In this document: one piece after another, positions 1-7,942 of the stretch
Numbering within the stretch: the first letter of the stretch is position 1
Layout: the number at the start of each line of letters is the position of its first letter
NCBI RefSeq assembly: GCF_014773275.1
Contig: NZ_JACWMW010000002.1
Location: 1-64,000, forward strand
Source: Mucilaginibacter rigui
GTDB taxonomy: Bacteria > Bacteroidota > Bacteroidia > Sphingobacteriales > Sphingobacteriaceae
DNA: 64,000 nucleotides
Reading direction: 5' to 3'
Translations under genes and position numbers: made by a program
The notes under the pieces: generated by a model
Databases searched by the model: none
The model's input: the letters and a program-made list of their open reading frames with translations, nothing else
Told to the model about the DNA's origin: nothing

Positions 1-245
1 AAAAATATTCTCTTACATTATCCTGATGCTGTTTGAGCTTCGCTGTTAACATTCAGCTCTCCCGAAGGATCGCTGCTGTTACGCTGCATAATTTATTCTC
101 TATCTCTTTTAAGAACTTTTTTCCTCGCCTCACGGTTCGGTTTATGTTTTCTCGTCATTGCGACGGTCAACTTTCAATCTTTTTAGTTAAGAAATCATTG
201 CGATCTCTTTGTTTTTCAATGCTTTGCTTCGTTGTAGAAGCGGCT

Positions 246-277
246 GCAAAGATGCGATTATTTTTAATTCGTGTCAA
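246..277 (-). promoter_or_regulatory. Leftward promoter P3 of a tandem array, followed by an rRNA-like leader
   Basis: On the minus strand TTGACAC at 277 is followed after 24 bp by TTTGC, with the same geometry as P2. About 130 bases downstream (near 105-125) the minus strand reads AAAGTTCTTAAAAG, which resembles a boxA antitermination element. Repeated strong promoters plus a long non-coding leader are typical of rRNA operons. The 16S gene itself would lie outside the window, so this is inference. Confidence 0.5.
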
Positions 278-359
278 GTGTTATTTTCACTTTTTTTGAA
301 CTATTTTTTCTTCGCTGTTTTTCAATTAACAACCGCAATTCCTTTCGTTGTTGCGGGCT

Positions 360-391
360 GCAAAGGTGCAAATAATGTTTTGATTTGGCAA
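360..391 (-). promoter_or_regulatory. Leftward promoter P2 of a tandem array
   Basis: On the minus strand TTG (391-389) is followed after 24 bp by TTTGC (364-360). This spacing is identical to P3. The start region GCAGCCCGC resembles that of P3 (GCAGCCGCT), so the unit looks duplicated. Confidence 0.6.
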
Positions 392-470
392 GTGAAAAAT
401 TCACTTTTTTTTAATCTTTTTTTATTTGCTAAACCTTCAAAAAACGACGCCCTTTTTATTTGAGCGGCCA

Positions 471-502
471 CAAATGTAAGGAGAAAACACCTACCCTTAC
501 AA
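471..502 (-). promoter_or_regulatory. Leftward promoter P1 of a tandem array
   Basis: Read on the minus strand, a perfect TACATTTG (-7 type TAnnTTTG) lies 25 bp after a TTG. It is the farthest upstream of three similar leftward promoters. No leftward ORF follows in the window, so it must serve a gene beyond the left edge. Confidence 0.6.
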
Positions 503-668
503 GCATTATTTGAAAATAATTAAAACAATTTTGTAACTACCTGTAAATTAACATCAAATTAACCTTGCCTATATATGTGTAAACATCAATTTATACCCCA
601 CCAGCACTAAAAGAGCCAATATTTGCCCGATTTAAGCCCGTGAAATTTTGTGTAAGTTTGAATCAGAT

Positions 669-2045
669 ATGGATAATTTCAACTTTCCGCCGCACTTTTT
701 AGAGGATTTAAATGCCGAACCGGGCTTCGACAGGCAAAATTTTATTGATGCACATACATCCGAACCCGCCCCAACATCTATCCGGATCAACCCTTTTAAG
801 CAATCGGCAGTAAAAACCGACTCGCAAGTACCGTGGTGTACCGAGGGTTTTTATTTAAATGAGCGCCCATCTTTTACGTTCGACCCATTGTTTCACGCAG
901 GGGCGTACTATGTACAGGAGGCCTCGTCTATGTTCATCGGCCATATATTAAATACTATCCGCCCAAATAAGGAAGATGCTATTAAGGTATTAGACCTTTG
1001 CGCGGCGCCCGGCGGTAAAACCACCCTGCTCAATTCGGCATTACAAAGCAGCGACCTGCTGGTGGCGAACGAGATCATCAAAACCCGTGTACCTATATTA
1101 AGTGACAACCTTAACCGCTGGGGCACCTCAAATACCATCGTCACCAATAACGACCCGAAGGATTTTAACGCCATACACAGTTTTTTTGATGTGATACTGG
1201 TTGATGCTCCCTGCTCGGGCTCGGGCATGTTCCGTAAAGACCCTGCCGCCATGAATGAATGGAGCGAAGGCAACGTGAACCTTTGCCACCAGCGGCAGGA
1301 GCGCATCCTGGCCGATATATACCCCGCCTTAAAAGAGGATGGATACCTTATATATAGTACCTGCAGTTATTCGCACCAGGAGAACGAGGATATACTGGAC
1401 TGGCTTTGCACCGAGTTTGATTTAGAAAGCGTACGTATACCTATATATAAGGAGTGGGGAATTGTAGAAACCGAATCGCCCCTAAAAAAAGCGTGGGGCT
1501 ACCGCTTTTACCCGGGCAAGGTTAAAGGCGAAGGTTTGTTTGCAGCATGCCTGCGCAAAAAGGTAAGCAGCGGCGGTTTATCAAACTATAAGAACAACGG
1601 GCAGCAAAAATTACCAGCTAAGGAAATGGACCTGGTAAAGGCATATATTAACAAGCCCGACGATTTTTACTTTTTTAAGGTGAACGACGACTGGCTGGCC
1701 ATAAACCGCGAGCATAAAGAAAGCCTGAACATTTTGCACCGGCACCTATATATAAAGAAGTCGGGCGTGCGGATTGGGAAACTGGCGGGTAATGACCTGA
1801 TACCAGACCATGAACTGGCCTTAAGCCTTGCTATTAATAAGGAGGCTGTACTTTCAACCGAGCTAAACAAAGAGCAGGCCATACAATATCTGCGCCGTGA
1901 CAATATAGCTATCACTGTAACCGGTAAAGGCTGGAGTTTGATGACCTACCAGGGATTGGCCCTGGGCTGGGCGAAGTTGCTACCGAACAGGATCAATAAT
2001 TATTATCCGAAGGAGATAAGGATTATGACGCAGCAGGTGTTGTAG
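669..2045 (+). CDS. RsmB/RsmF-family rRNA cytosine-C5 methyltransferase
   Basis: SAM-dependent enzyme that methylates a cytosine in rRNA (NOL1/NOP2/Sun family), cytoplasmic. The SAM-binding motif VLDLCAAPGGKTT is near residues 108-120. The two catalytic-cysteine motifs DAPCSGSGMFRKD and STCSYSHQENE are both present, followed by a C-terminal RNA-binding region of the RsmF type. The frame is open from a TTG at 648, but ATG at 669 gives the usual N-terminus (MDNFNFPPHF). A TAAGTTTG at 653-660 would place the transcript start almost at this ATG. The length, 459 residues, is normal for RsmF-like proteins. The gene stands alone and converges on lytT. Target base not predictable from sequence; family call is firm. 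Confidence 0.9.
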   Translation: MDNFNFPPHFLEDLNAEPGFDRQNFIDAHTSEPAPTSIRINPFKQSAVKTDSQVPWCTEGFYLNERPSFTFDPLFHAGAYYVQEASSMFIGHILNTIRPNKEDAIKVLDLCAAPGGKTTLLNSALQSSDLLVANEIIKTRVPILSDNLNRWGTSNTIVTNNDPKDFNAIHSFFDVILVDAPCSGSGMFRKDPAAMNEWSEGNVNLCHQRQERILADIYPALKEDGYLIYSTCSYSHQENEDILDWLCTEFDLESVRIPIYKEWGIVETESPLKKAWGYRFYPGKVKGEGLFAACLRKKVSSGGLSNYKNNGQQKLPAKEMDLVKAYINKPDDFYFFKVNDDWLAINREHKESLNILHRHLYIKKSGVRIGKLAGNDLIPDHELALSLAINKEAVLSTELNKEQAIQYLRRDNIAITVTGKGWSLMTYQGLALGWAKLLPNRINNYYPKEIRIMTQQVL

Positions 2046-2052
2046 TACTATT

Positions 2053-2137
2053 TGTCATTGCGAGCGATAGCGTGGCAATCTCATAGGACAAGCGGATATG
2101 CTAAGATTGCCGCGTCACTACGTTCCTCGCAATGACA
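2053..2137. repeat. Inverted repeat of TCATTGCGAG type
   Basis: The left arm TGTCATTGCGAGCGATAGCG and its imperfect reverse complement ending CGTTCCTCGCAATGACA flank a short loop. It sits exactly between two convergent genes, as dispersed REP-like palindromes do in this group. It could act as a bidirectional terminator. Confidence 0.75.
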
Positions 2138-2153
2138 TATACTATAGGATATG

Positions 2154-2879
2154 CTATATATTCTTCCCGTCCACTATCTTAAAGAACTCATCGCGGTAGG
2201 TATCCCCTACCGGGATAATTTTATCGCCGATGAAAATGCGGCTGCGCTCAATACTGTCTATTTTATTAATAGATACGATGTATGATTTATGCACACGGAT
2301 AAAGTGCTTTGGCGGCAGGGCGTCTTCCATCTTCTTCATGCCTTGCAGGGTAATAATGCGCTCGGCCGGGGTAAATATGGATACGTAATCTTTAAGGCCT
2401 TCAATAAAAAGGATATCGTGCAGGTAAACTTTCTGAATTTTATGCTCGGTTTTTACAAATATAAAATCGCTCATAAAATCGTCCTGCGCCACAGGCTCGG
2501 CCGGGGCAGCGGGTTTGGCAGCCGGTTGTATAACACCCTGTGCCTTTTGTACCGATTTAAAAAACCTGTCGAACGCGATGGGTTTAAGCAGGTAATCTAC
2601 CACATCAAGTTCGTAACCCTCTAATGCGTATTGCGGGTAGGCGGTAGTTAATATCACCTTTGCTTTGCCATTGGCTATGCGTAAAAACTGGATCCCGGTA
2701 AGCTCGGGCATTTGTACATCCAGAAACACCAGGTCTATACCGCCATCCTGCACCATAGTAAGCGCTTCAATGGGGTTTGTGGTAGCTTTTACCAATTGCA
2801 GGAATGGTATCTTTGAGATATAGTCTTCCAGTATATTCAGGGCCAAAGGCTCATCATCAACAACAAGGCAACGGATCAT
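2154..2879 (-). CDS. LytTR-family response regulator
   Basis: Cytoplasmic transcription regulator of a two-component pair. The receiver domain (residues 1-120) has the acidic pair DD at 8-9, the phosphoacceptor D54 in FLDVQMPEL and the conserved Lys in LLKPIAF. An Ala/Pro-rich linker (about 125-137) joins it to a C-terminal LytTR DNA-binding domain (about 140-238; FIEGLKDYV, FIRVHKSYIV). At 241 residues the length is standard. It starts 2 bases after the stop of the kinase gene, so both are on one transcript. The target genes are unknown; the ABC exporter 1.4 kb away is a candidate by proximity only. Confidence 0.92.
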   Translation of the reverse strand: MIRCLVVDDEPLALNILEDYISKIPFLQLVKATTNPIEALTMVQDGGIDLVFLDVQMPELTGIQFLRIANGKAKVILTTAYPQYALEGYELDVVDYLLKPIAFDRFFKSVQKAQGVIQPAAKPAAPAEPVAQDDFMSDFIFVKTEHKIQKVYLHDILFIEGLKDYVSIFTPAERIITLQGMKKMEDALPPKHFIRVHKSYIVSINKIDSIERSRIFIGDKIIPVGDTYRDEFFKIVDGKNI

Positions 2880-2881
2880 GG

Positions 2882-3892
2882 CTATAAAACTAAGGATAAT
2901 TGAACAGTGTAAGTATCCGCTTCGTCGCGAATTTCTAAATTATATTTACCGGGGTACAACAGATCCAACCGGCGGCGTACATTACTTAACCCTATCCCGC
3001 CAGACGAATCGCGGTTATGGGCGTGCTTTTTATTCTGGATAAAGAAGTACAGGTGCCCGTCTTCAAGGTTTATTTTTAGCTTTATGGGTGATGCCGCATC
3101 ATTGGCAATACCGTGTTTAAAGGAGTTTTCAATAAACGAGATCAGCAGCAGCGGCACAATATGCTGATTGGTCACTTCGCCTTTTACTTCAAAATCAATA
3201 AAAGCCTTATTGCCAAAACGGATCTTTTGCAGGTCTATATAGTTTTGCAGGTATTGCAGTTCTTTGGTTAATTCTACCTTATTATCATTACACTCGTAAA
3301 GCATATACCGCATAATCTCGGATAGCTTCAGGATAGCCTCGGGCGTGGTATCTGATTTTTGATAGGCCAGCGAATAGATGCTGTTTAAAGAGTTGAACAA
3401 AAAGTGCGGGTTGATCTGCGATTTAAGGAACGACAGCTCGGCGGTTAGCCGCTGGTTCTCCAAATCGCGCTGGATGCGTTCGTTCAGGAACCAGTCTATC
3501 GTAAACTTTAACACCGTGCTCAGGAAAACGAATATGATACTGGTGAATAAGGTGCTAAACGTAAATTGCCAAAAGCCTATGGTTTTACCGGCGCGCTCTA
3601 AAGCAATGGGCTTAAACACAAAAGCCAATCCGTATTTAATAAGTGCAAACCCTATTAATGCAGCTATTATATATATAGTATACCGCTTATACTTTTTTGC
3701 ATCTAAATACTTAGGTATAAGCAGTAAATAGTTGAGGTAAAATAAGCCGATATTAATTATACCAAAATATACAAATACCACCACCAGGGTTTTCATTGGC
3801 ATTTTGGCGCCACTATACCCCAAAAACATAAAAAAGGAGATCATGCAGACCCAGAAAGTAATATGCCAGAATATTTGCCAGCTTCTTTTCAT
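2882..3892 (-). CDS. LytS/YehU-type sensor histidine kinase
   Basis: Inner-membrane kinase partner of the LytTR regulator just downstream. Four hydrophobic segments occupy residues 10-130, with no large periplasmic domain. The His_kinase domain follows, with H163 in SQINPHFLFNSLNSI as phosphorylation site and an ATP-binding domain with N-box SFIENSFKHG and GGIGLSNVRRRL. A coiled linker lies about 135-155. The 336-residue length is usual for Bacteroidetes LytS-like proteins. The signal sensed is probably membrane-associated, but nothing in the sequence identifies it. Confidence 0.92.
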   Translation of the reverse strand: MKRSWQIFWHITFWVCMISFFMFLGYSGAKMPMKTLVVVFVYFGIINIGLFYLNYLLLIPKYLDAKKYKRYTIYIIAALIGFALIKYGLAFVFKPIALERAGKTIGFWQFTFSTLFTSIIFVFLSTVLKFTIDWFLNERIQRDLENQRLTAELSFLKSQINPHFLFNSLNSIYSLAYQKSDTTPEAILKLSEIMRYMLYECNDNKVELTKELQYLQNYIDLQKIRFGNKAFIDFEVKGEVTNQHIVPLLLISFIENSFKHGIANDAASPIKLKINLEDGHLYFFIQNKKHAHNRDSSGGIGLSNVRRRLDLLYPGKYNLEIRDEADTYTVQLSLVL

Positions 3893-4119
3893 CTATATTT
3901 TAAAGTATAATAACAGCATCTAAAGTAATATTTTGCGCCGAATGTAGCTGTGTAATTATATGTAGTTATCCTTTTTTACGATGAACGGGCTTAAAAACCA
4001 GACGAACCGGTTAATCCTTGTTATTAACCGTTCATCTACAAATGCTGCCCGTTGGTCTAATTAGTTTTAGCGGGCTGTTTATTTAGTATTTCTTTGTTCT
4101 ATCAAAACAATCACACACA

Positions 4120-4323
4120 ATGAAAAAGTTAGTTTCAAACTCAAATCCATTTATTTTATTATTGGCTCCTGTATTATTTGCCATAGTTATGGGCGTAAGC
4201 TACCAGTTTGAACAAAAGAAACAATTTGCAAATAACTCGGCAGTGCAGGCTACATCACTATTTATTAAAGGTGTAACTGTTGTAAAATCAGTTTGCACAA
4301 TTGCTACCGAGAACTTATGGTAA
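4120..4323 (+). CDS. Small membrane protein translationally coupled to an ABC ATPase
   Basis: A 67-residue ORF with a positively charged start and one hydrophobic segment (about residues 9-27, PFILLLAPVLFAIVMGVSY), then a polar tail. I recognise no family. Reality is supported by its context: its stop overlaps the ATG of the ABC ATPase in the string ATGGTAA (4317-4323), the arrangement used for translational coupling. The start ATG at 4120 follows an AT-rich leader. It could be an accessory subunit of the exporter or simply a leader ORF that gates translation of the ATPase. Confidence 0.5.
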   Translation: MKKLVSNSNPFILLLAPVLFAIVMGVSYQFEQKKQFANNSAVQATSLFIKGVTVVKSVCTIATENLW

Positions 4324-5213
4324 TCCAAACACAGGGCCTATCATTTAGCTTTGGCAACCAACAAGTTGTTAAATCACTATCCCTGCAAGTACCGGCGGGG
4401 AGCATATACGGTTTTTTAGGGCCAAACGGCGCCGGTAAAACCACCACCATAAAAATGCTGCTTAACCTGTTACAAACAGGCGAAGGCAGCATTCATATTT
4501 TTGGGCAGGAGCTGCAAACAAACCGCATCAGCATATTATCGCAAATTGGCTCGCTGATAGAGCAACCCGCCATATACCACCACCTTACCGGTAAAGAAAA
4601 CCTGATGAACCGCGCCCTGCTTTTGCAGGTTGGCGAGAAACGGGTTGATGAAATGCTGAATCTGGTACAGCTAACCGGCGCGGCCAACAAAAAGGCGGGC
4701 CAATATTCGTTAGGGATGAAACAGCGCCTGGGTATTGCCCTTGCTTTATTGAACGACCCCAAACTTTTAATACTGGATGAACCCACCAACGGGCTCGACC
4801 CGAACGGCATCATCGAGATTCGCGAGTTGTTGATGAAACTTGTGGGCACCGGCAAAACCGTATTTATATCCAGCCACCTTTTGGCCGAGATTGAGAAAAT
4901 GGCTACCCACGTAGGCATTATTAATAATGGTGAACTGATGTTCCAGGGCACCATTCACGATCTGCAGAACATCAGCCAGCCGCTTATTAATATAGAGACC
5001 GATAATACCGTTGATGCTGCCAACCTTTTAAAGCGCCACAATTTTACGGTAACCGATATAAACAACGACCACTTGTATGTGCCTTTTACCTCTAAACAAC
5101 AGGTAGGCGAAATAAACACCCTGCTGGTGCAGAACAATGTTACGGTATATAGCATCAGCAAACAGCATAAGGACCTGGAGAAATTATTCTTAGATATCAC
5201 CAAAAGCAACTAA
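4317..5213 (+). CDS. ABC-2 type exporter ATP-binding protein (BcrA/CcmA-like)
   Basis: ATPase subunit of an ABC-2 exporter, at the cytoplasmic face of the membrane. Walker A GPNGAGKTT is at residues 35-43, the signature is YSLGMKQR, and Walker B with its extension is LLILDEPTNGLDP, followed by the switch His in FISSHLL. The C-terminal about 80 residues form the accessory domain seen in BcrA/NatA-type ATPases. The frame is open upstream to a TTG at 4293, but ATG 4317 is chosen because it overlaps the stop of the preceding small ORF and gives a standard N-terminus. Its permease follows after 6 bases. The substrate is unknown; relatives export peptides, antibiotics or Na+. Confidence 0.92.
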   Translation: MVIQTQGLSFSFGNQQVVKSLSLQVPAGSIYGFLGPNGAGKTTTIKMLLNLLQTGEGSIHIFGQELQTNRISILSQIGSLIEQPAIYHHLTGKENLMNRALLLQVGEKRVDEMLNLVQLTGAANKKAGQYSLGMKQRLGIALALLNDPKLLILDEPTNGLDPNGIIEIRELLMKLVGTGKTVFISSHLLAEIEKMATHVGIINNGELMFQGTIHDLQNISQPLINIETDNTVDAANLLKRHNFTVTDINNDHLYVPFTSKQQVGEINTLLVQNNVTVYSISKQHKDLEKLFLDITKSN

Positions 5214-5219
5214 ACCACT

Positions 5220-6026
5220 ATGAAGGGATTTGTACTATCATTCCGGTCTGAATTTTATAAGAGCCGTAAAACTATGGGCTTTTGGGGCGCTATTTTGTTA
5301 CCCCTGCTTATCAGCTTATTAGCCTTTGCCATATTCTTCACCAAAAGCGAAAAATTTACGGCTATGCAGCCTATGGGGTTGTGGGTGCAATTCTCCATGA
5401 TAGGCCTGGGCATGATGGGTACTTTATTATTACCTATGTACACTATATTTATAGCATACTCGGTAAATAATGTAGAGCATAAGGCCGATACCTGGAAAAC
5501 CATTTTTAGCCTGCCTATATCACGCTGGTCGGTTTACGGGGCCAAGTTTGTTTATGCGGTGTTCCTGGTGTTTTTATGCCTTGCGCTATTTGCATTATTT
5601 ACAATAGGCTTTGGTAACTTATTATCTACGTTAAAGCCCGAACTAAAGTTTAATGAATACCACATGGAAGTACAGCTTATGCAGATCTACTTTAAGCTAT
5701 TCCTGTCTTCATTAGGAATCCTTTCAATACAATTCCTGCTGAGCCTTCTTTGGGCCGATTTTTTGAAGCCAATGGGGCTTGGCTTTGTGGCCACCATTGT
5801 AGGTGTTACCGCAGCATCAAAAAATTGGGAATATAGTTACCTTTTCCCCTACGCGCACCCTATGGTTGCTATAACCACCATGATAAAGCAGGGCGATAAG
5901 GCACGTGGCCCTGTACGCGAACTACAGATAGATATGTTTACCAAGGATGTTTATGTGAGCCTTGCTATTGCCGTTGTAGTATTTATTGCCGGGTATTTTA
6001 TTGTACGAAAGAAGAGCGTTAAATAG
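5220..6026 (+). CDS. ABC-2 type permease
   Basis: Membrane subunit of the exporter, 268 residues with about six transmembrane segments (near 20-40, 58-82, 103-130, 158-178, 185-205, 240-262). It resembles the ABC-2 permeases of bacitracin/lantibiotic-immunity type, with a conserved N-terminal SEFYKSRKTMGFW. It follows the ATPase by 6 bases. The substrate cannot be told from sequence. A palindrome-rich stretch follows the stop. Confidence 0.85.
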   Translation: MKGFVLSFRSEFYKSRKTMGFWGAILLPLLISLLAFAIFFTKSEKFTAMQPMGLWVQFSMIGLGMMGTLLLPMYTIFIAYSVNNVEHKADTWKTIFSLPISRWSVYGAKFVYAVFLVFLCLALFALFTIGFGNLLSTLKPELKFNEYHMEVQLMQIYFKLFLSSLGILSIQFLLSLLWADFLKPMGLGFVATIVGVTAASKNWEYSYLFPYAHPMVAITTMIKQGDKARGPVRELQIDMFTKDVYVSLAIAVVVFIAGYFIVRKKSVK

Positions 6027-6415
6027 TAAGCCGTTTATTAACTCACCCGGCCTTGCTCCGCTCTACCTCCCTCTCTTCGCTGCGCGGAAAGAGGGCTTTG
6101 ATTTCCTCACCCTCTTTGCGAAACTTCGCTCGCGCAAGATTAGCGCAGCGTATCTTGTGTGAAAAAACATAACAAGCTTTCAGCTTGTGTAAGCTGACCG
6201 CATTGTTTCGCCCTTGTTGGTGTTGTCACCAACAAGCCGCCATGCATCCAAACCTTGTAGTATAACCGTCCTAAATGTTGTTGGTGACAACACCAACAAC
6301 GGCGAAAGAACGGCGAAAGAAACATAACAAGCTTTCAGCTTGCGTCAGCTGTAAGCTGACCTCATTGTTAGTCACAAGCTGAAAGCTTGCGCCAGTTAAT
6401 GTTCAGCATATCCTG
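6027..6415. repeat. Cluster of short palindromes (REP/BIME-like), no gene
   Basis: This 389-base gap holds several repeat units. There is a CCCTCT/GAGGG palindrome region at 6045-6125, similar to 56802-56930. A 23-base direct repeat AAACATAACAAGCTTTCAGC... occurs at 6165-6187 and 6320-6342. Two perfect 10-bp hairpins are at 6213-6236 (CTTGTTGGTG, loop TTGT) and 6277-6300 (GTTGTTGGTG, loop ACAA), oriented as inverted copies of each other. AAGCTGAAAGCTT units lie near 6373-6392. No coding potential was seen. Confidence 0.75.
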
Positions 6416-7411
6416 TTAAACCGCCTTGCACATTAACCCTTCAGTACTTTCACTCATTGCTTCCACACGCTTTTTTTCGTTTGCATCCTTCCGGTATTTG
6501 GCAAGGTTTATCAGCAGCACACTCACCAATATAATTACCAGCCCGCCTATCTGCAATAACGAGATATGCTCCTGTGCAAACATCCCCCCTAATAATACCG
6601 CTATAACCGGGTTTACGTACGAGTGCGTGCTTACCTGTGTAGCGGGCCTTACCTGCAGCAGCCATACATAAGCCGTAAATGCTGCTATCGAACCAAAGAA
6701 TATCAAGTATAAAACTGCCATCCATGCTTTGGCAGGCACCTGGGCAATATCAAAATTTGCAAACTCGTTATGCAAGGCACTTGCCGGTAAAAAAGCAATG
6801 CCTGCTATCAGCATTTGCCATGCGGTTGTTACCCTTGCCGGGCTGCTGCTGCCTTTGTATTTAGAATATAAGGAACCCGCCGACCACGCTATCGGCCCAA
6901 GTACTAACAAACCTACACCCCATATCCTGGCATCATCGTGCGTACCACCAAGGGCTTTTACCACCTGTTCGCCAAATAGCAATATCACACCTGCAAAACC
7001 TATTATTAAACCAACAACCGTAGCCGTACTGGTCAGGTTCTCTTTCCAATGCCGCTTGTCGAGCACTACAAACCAAATTGGGTTGGCCGATATCATTATG
7101 GCTACCATAGCGCTGGGCAAAGCCTGCTCTACCCATATCACTATGCCGTTACCTATAGCCAATAACAGCAAGCCGCTCACTGCCGAGTTTAGCACATCGC
7201 GCTTCACCCATATTTTATCGCCTTTAAGTGCGCACCAGCCCAGCATTAGCAGGCCGGCAATTGTATAACGTATAGCCCCCATCAACATAGCCGGGATACC
7301 CTGGATAGCCATTTGTATAAAAAAGTAAGTTGAACCCCATACAATGTAAACGATGGCAAAGGCTATAATAACCAATAGCGGCGATGCCTTTTGTTGTGTA
7401 GTACTTATCAT
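6416..7411 (-). CDS. EamA/DMT-superfamily transporter
   Basis: Inner-membrane drug/metabolite transporter with two EamA repeats and about ten transmembrane helices in 331 residues. The first repeat starts near residue 12 (VIIAFAIVYIVWGSTYFFIQ) and the second near 165. The C-terminal tail (about 300-331) is hydrophilic. It begins 5 bases after the DoxX gene and is transcribed with it, divergent from a MocR regulator. MocR regulators often control a neighbouring transporter of this kind, so a metabolite-efflux role is plausible. The substrate is unknown. Confidence 0.88.
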   Translation of the reverse strand: MISTTQQKASPLLVIIAFAIVYIVWGSTYFFIQMAIQGIPAMLMGAIRYTIAGLLMLGWCALKGDKIWVKRDVLNSAVSGLLLLAIGNGIVIWVEQALPSAMVAIMISANPIWFVVLDKRHWKENLTSTATVVGLIIGFAGVILLFGEQVVKALGGTHDDARIWGVGLLVLGPIAWSAGSLYSKYKGSSSPARVTTAWQMLIAGIAFLPASALHNEFANFDIAQVPAKAWMAVLYLIFFGSIAAFTAYVWLLQVRPATQVSTHSYVNPVIAVLLGGMFAQEHISLLQIGGLVIILVSVLLINLAKYRKDANEKKRVEAMSESTEGLMCKAV

Positions 7412-7416
7412 GGCAA

Positions 7417-7860
7417 TTATTTTTTAGAAATTAACGCATCTATACTCCATTTATATGCAGGTAGTGTAGCCAGCAAAAAGCTTGCGGCACTTACCGTAAA
7501 AACAGAGTATCCTATGGGGGCATCTATCCCCCTTGATATGGTCATGGATATGGCAAATGCCAGCGTAAGCAACCCGCTGCCAATAGCCGCCGGGCGGGTA
7601 AATAACCCGATGATCAGCAACAAGCCAAAAATACCTTCGCCAAGGCTGGCCAATATGGCCAGCGGGGTTACCAGTGCATCGGGCAAAAACGACATGGTAT
7701 CGCGAGAAAGCACCATAAAGTGTGCCCAGTCGCCCCAACTGATATGCGGTTGCCCCGGGGCGCCTAACCAGCCCAGCCTGTCGGCCACTAACCATAAATA
7801 GCTTAAGCCAAGTGCTGCACGTAAGTAAATTGCCGGCAGATGGTAATTGGTTAACTGCAT
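7417..7860 (-). CDS. DoxX-family membrane protein
   Basis: Small integral membrane protein with four hydrophobic segments. The DoxX-type N-terminus is YLRAALGLSYLWLVADRLG, followed by HFMVLSRDTM and the loop GLFTRPAAIGSGLLTLAFA. The frame is open upstream, but the ATG at 7860 starts directly before the family's first helix and gives a 147-residue protein of normal size. It is the first gene of a doxX-eamA unit divergent from the MocR gene. Family members are quinone- or thiosulfate-linked membrane proteins, mostly uncharacterised. Confidence 0.82.
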   Translation of the reverse strand: MQLTNYHLPAIYLRAALGLSYLWLVADRLGWLGAPGQPHISWGDWAHFMVLSRDTMSFLPDALVTPLAILASLGEGIFGLLLIIGLFTRPAAIGSGLLTLAFAISMTISRGIDAPIGYSVFTVSAASFLLATLPAYKWSIDALISKK

Positions 7861-7897
7861 GTTTTTTTTGTTTGTTGATATAAAAATACAACGATAG

Positions 7898-7940
7898 TGG
7901 CCTATCTTTATAGTCCAGAAAAAACAACCCTGATAGGCCA
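7898..7940. promoter_or_regulatory. Probable MocR operator region
   Basis: The gap between divergent doxX and the MocR gene holds TGGCCTA-(6)-TAGTCCA at 7898-7917, an imperfect palindrome. TAGGCCA recurs at 7934-7940, 23 bp after TAGTCCA. GGCCTATC (7899-7906) and GATAGGCC (7932-7939) are also perfect inverted copies. Repeated sites of this look are usual for MocR/PdxR regulators, so self-control and control of doxX-eamA are likely. Confidence 0.5.
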
Positions 7941-7942
7941 GT

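Noticed and set aside
33-463. Two plus-strand frames of 84-88 codons
   Set aside because: Phe/Leu-rich, no family, and they lie on the opposite strand of the tandem promoters and A/T-rich leader.
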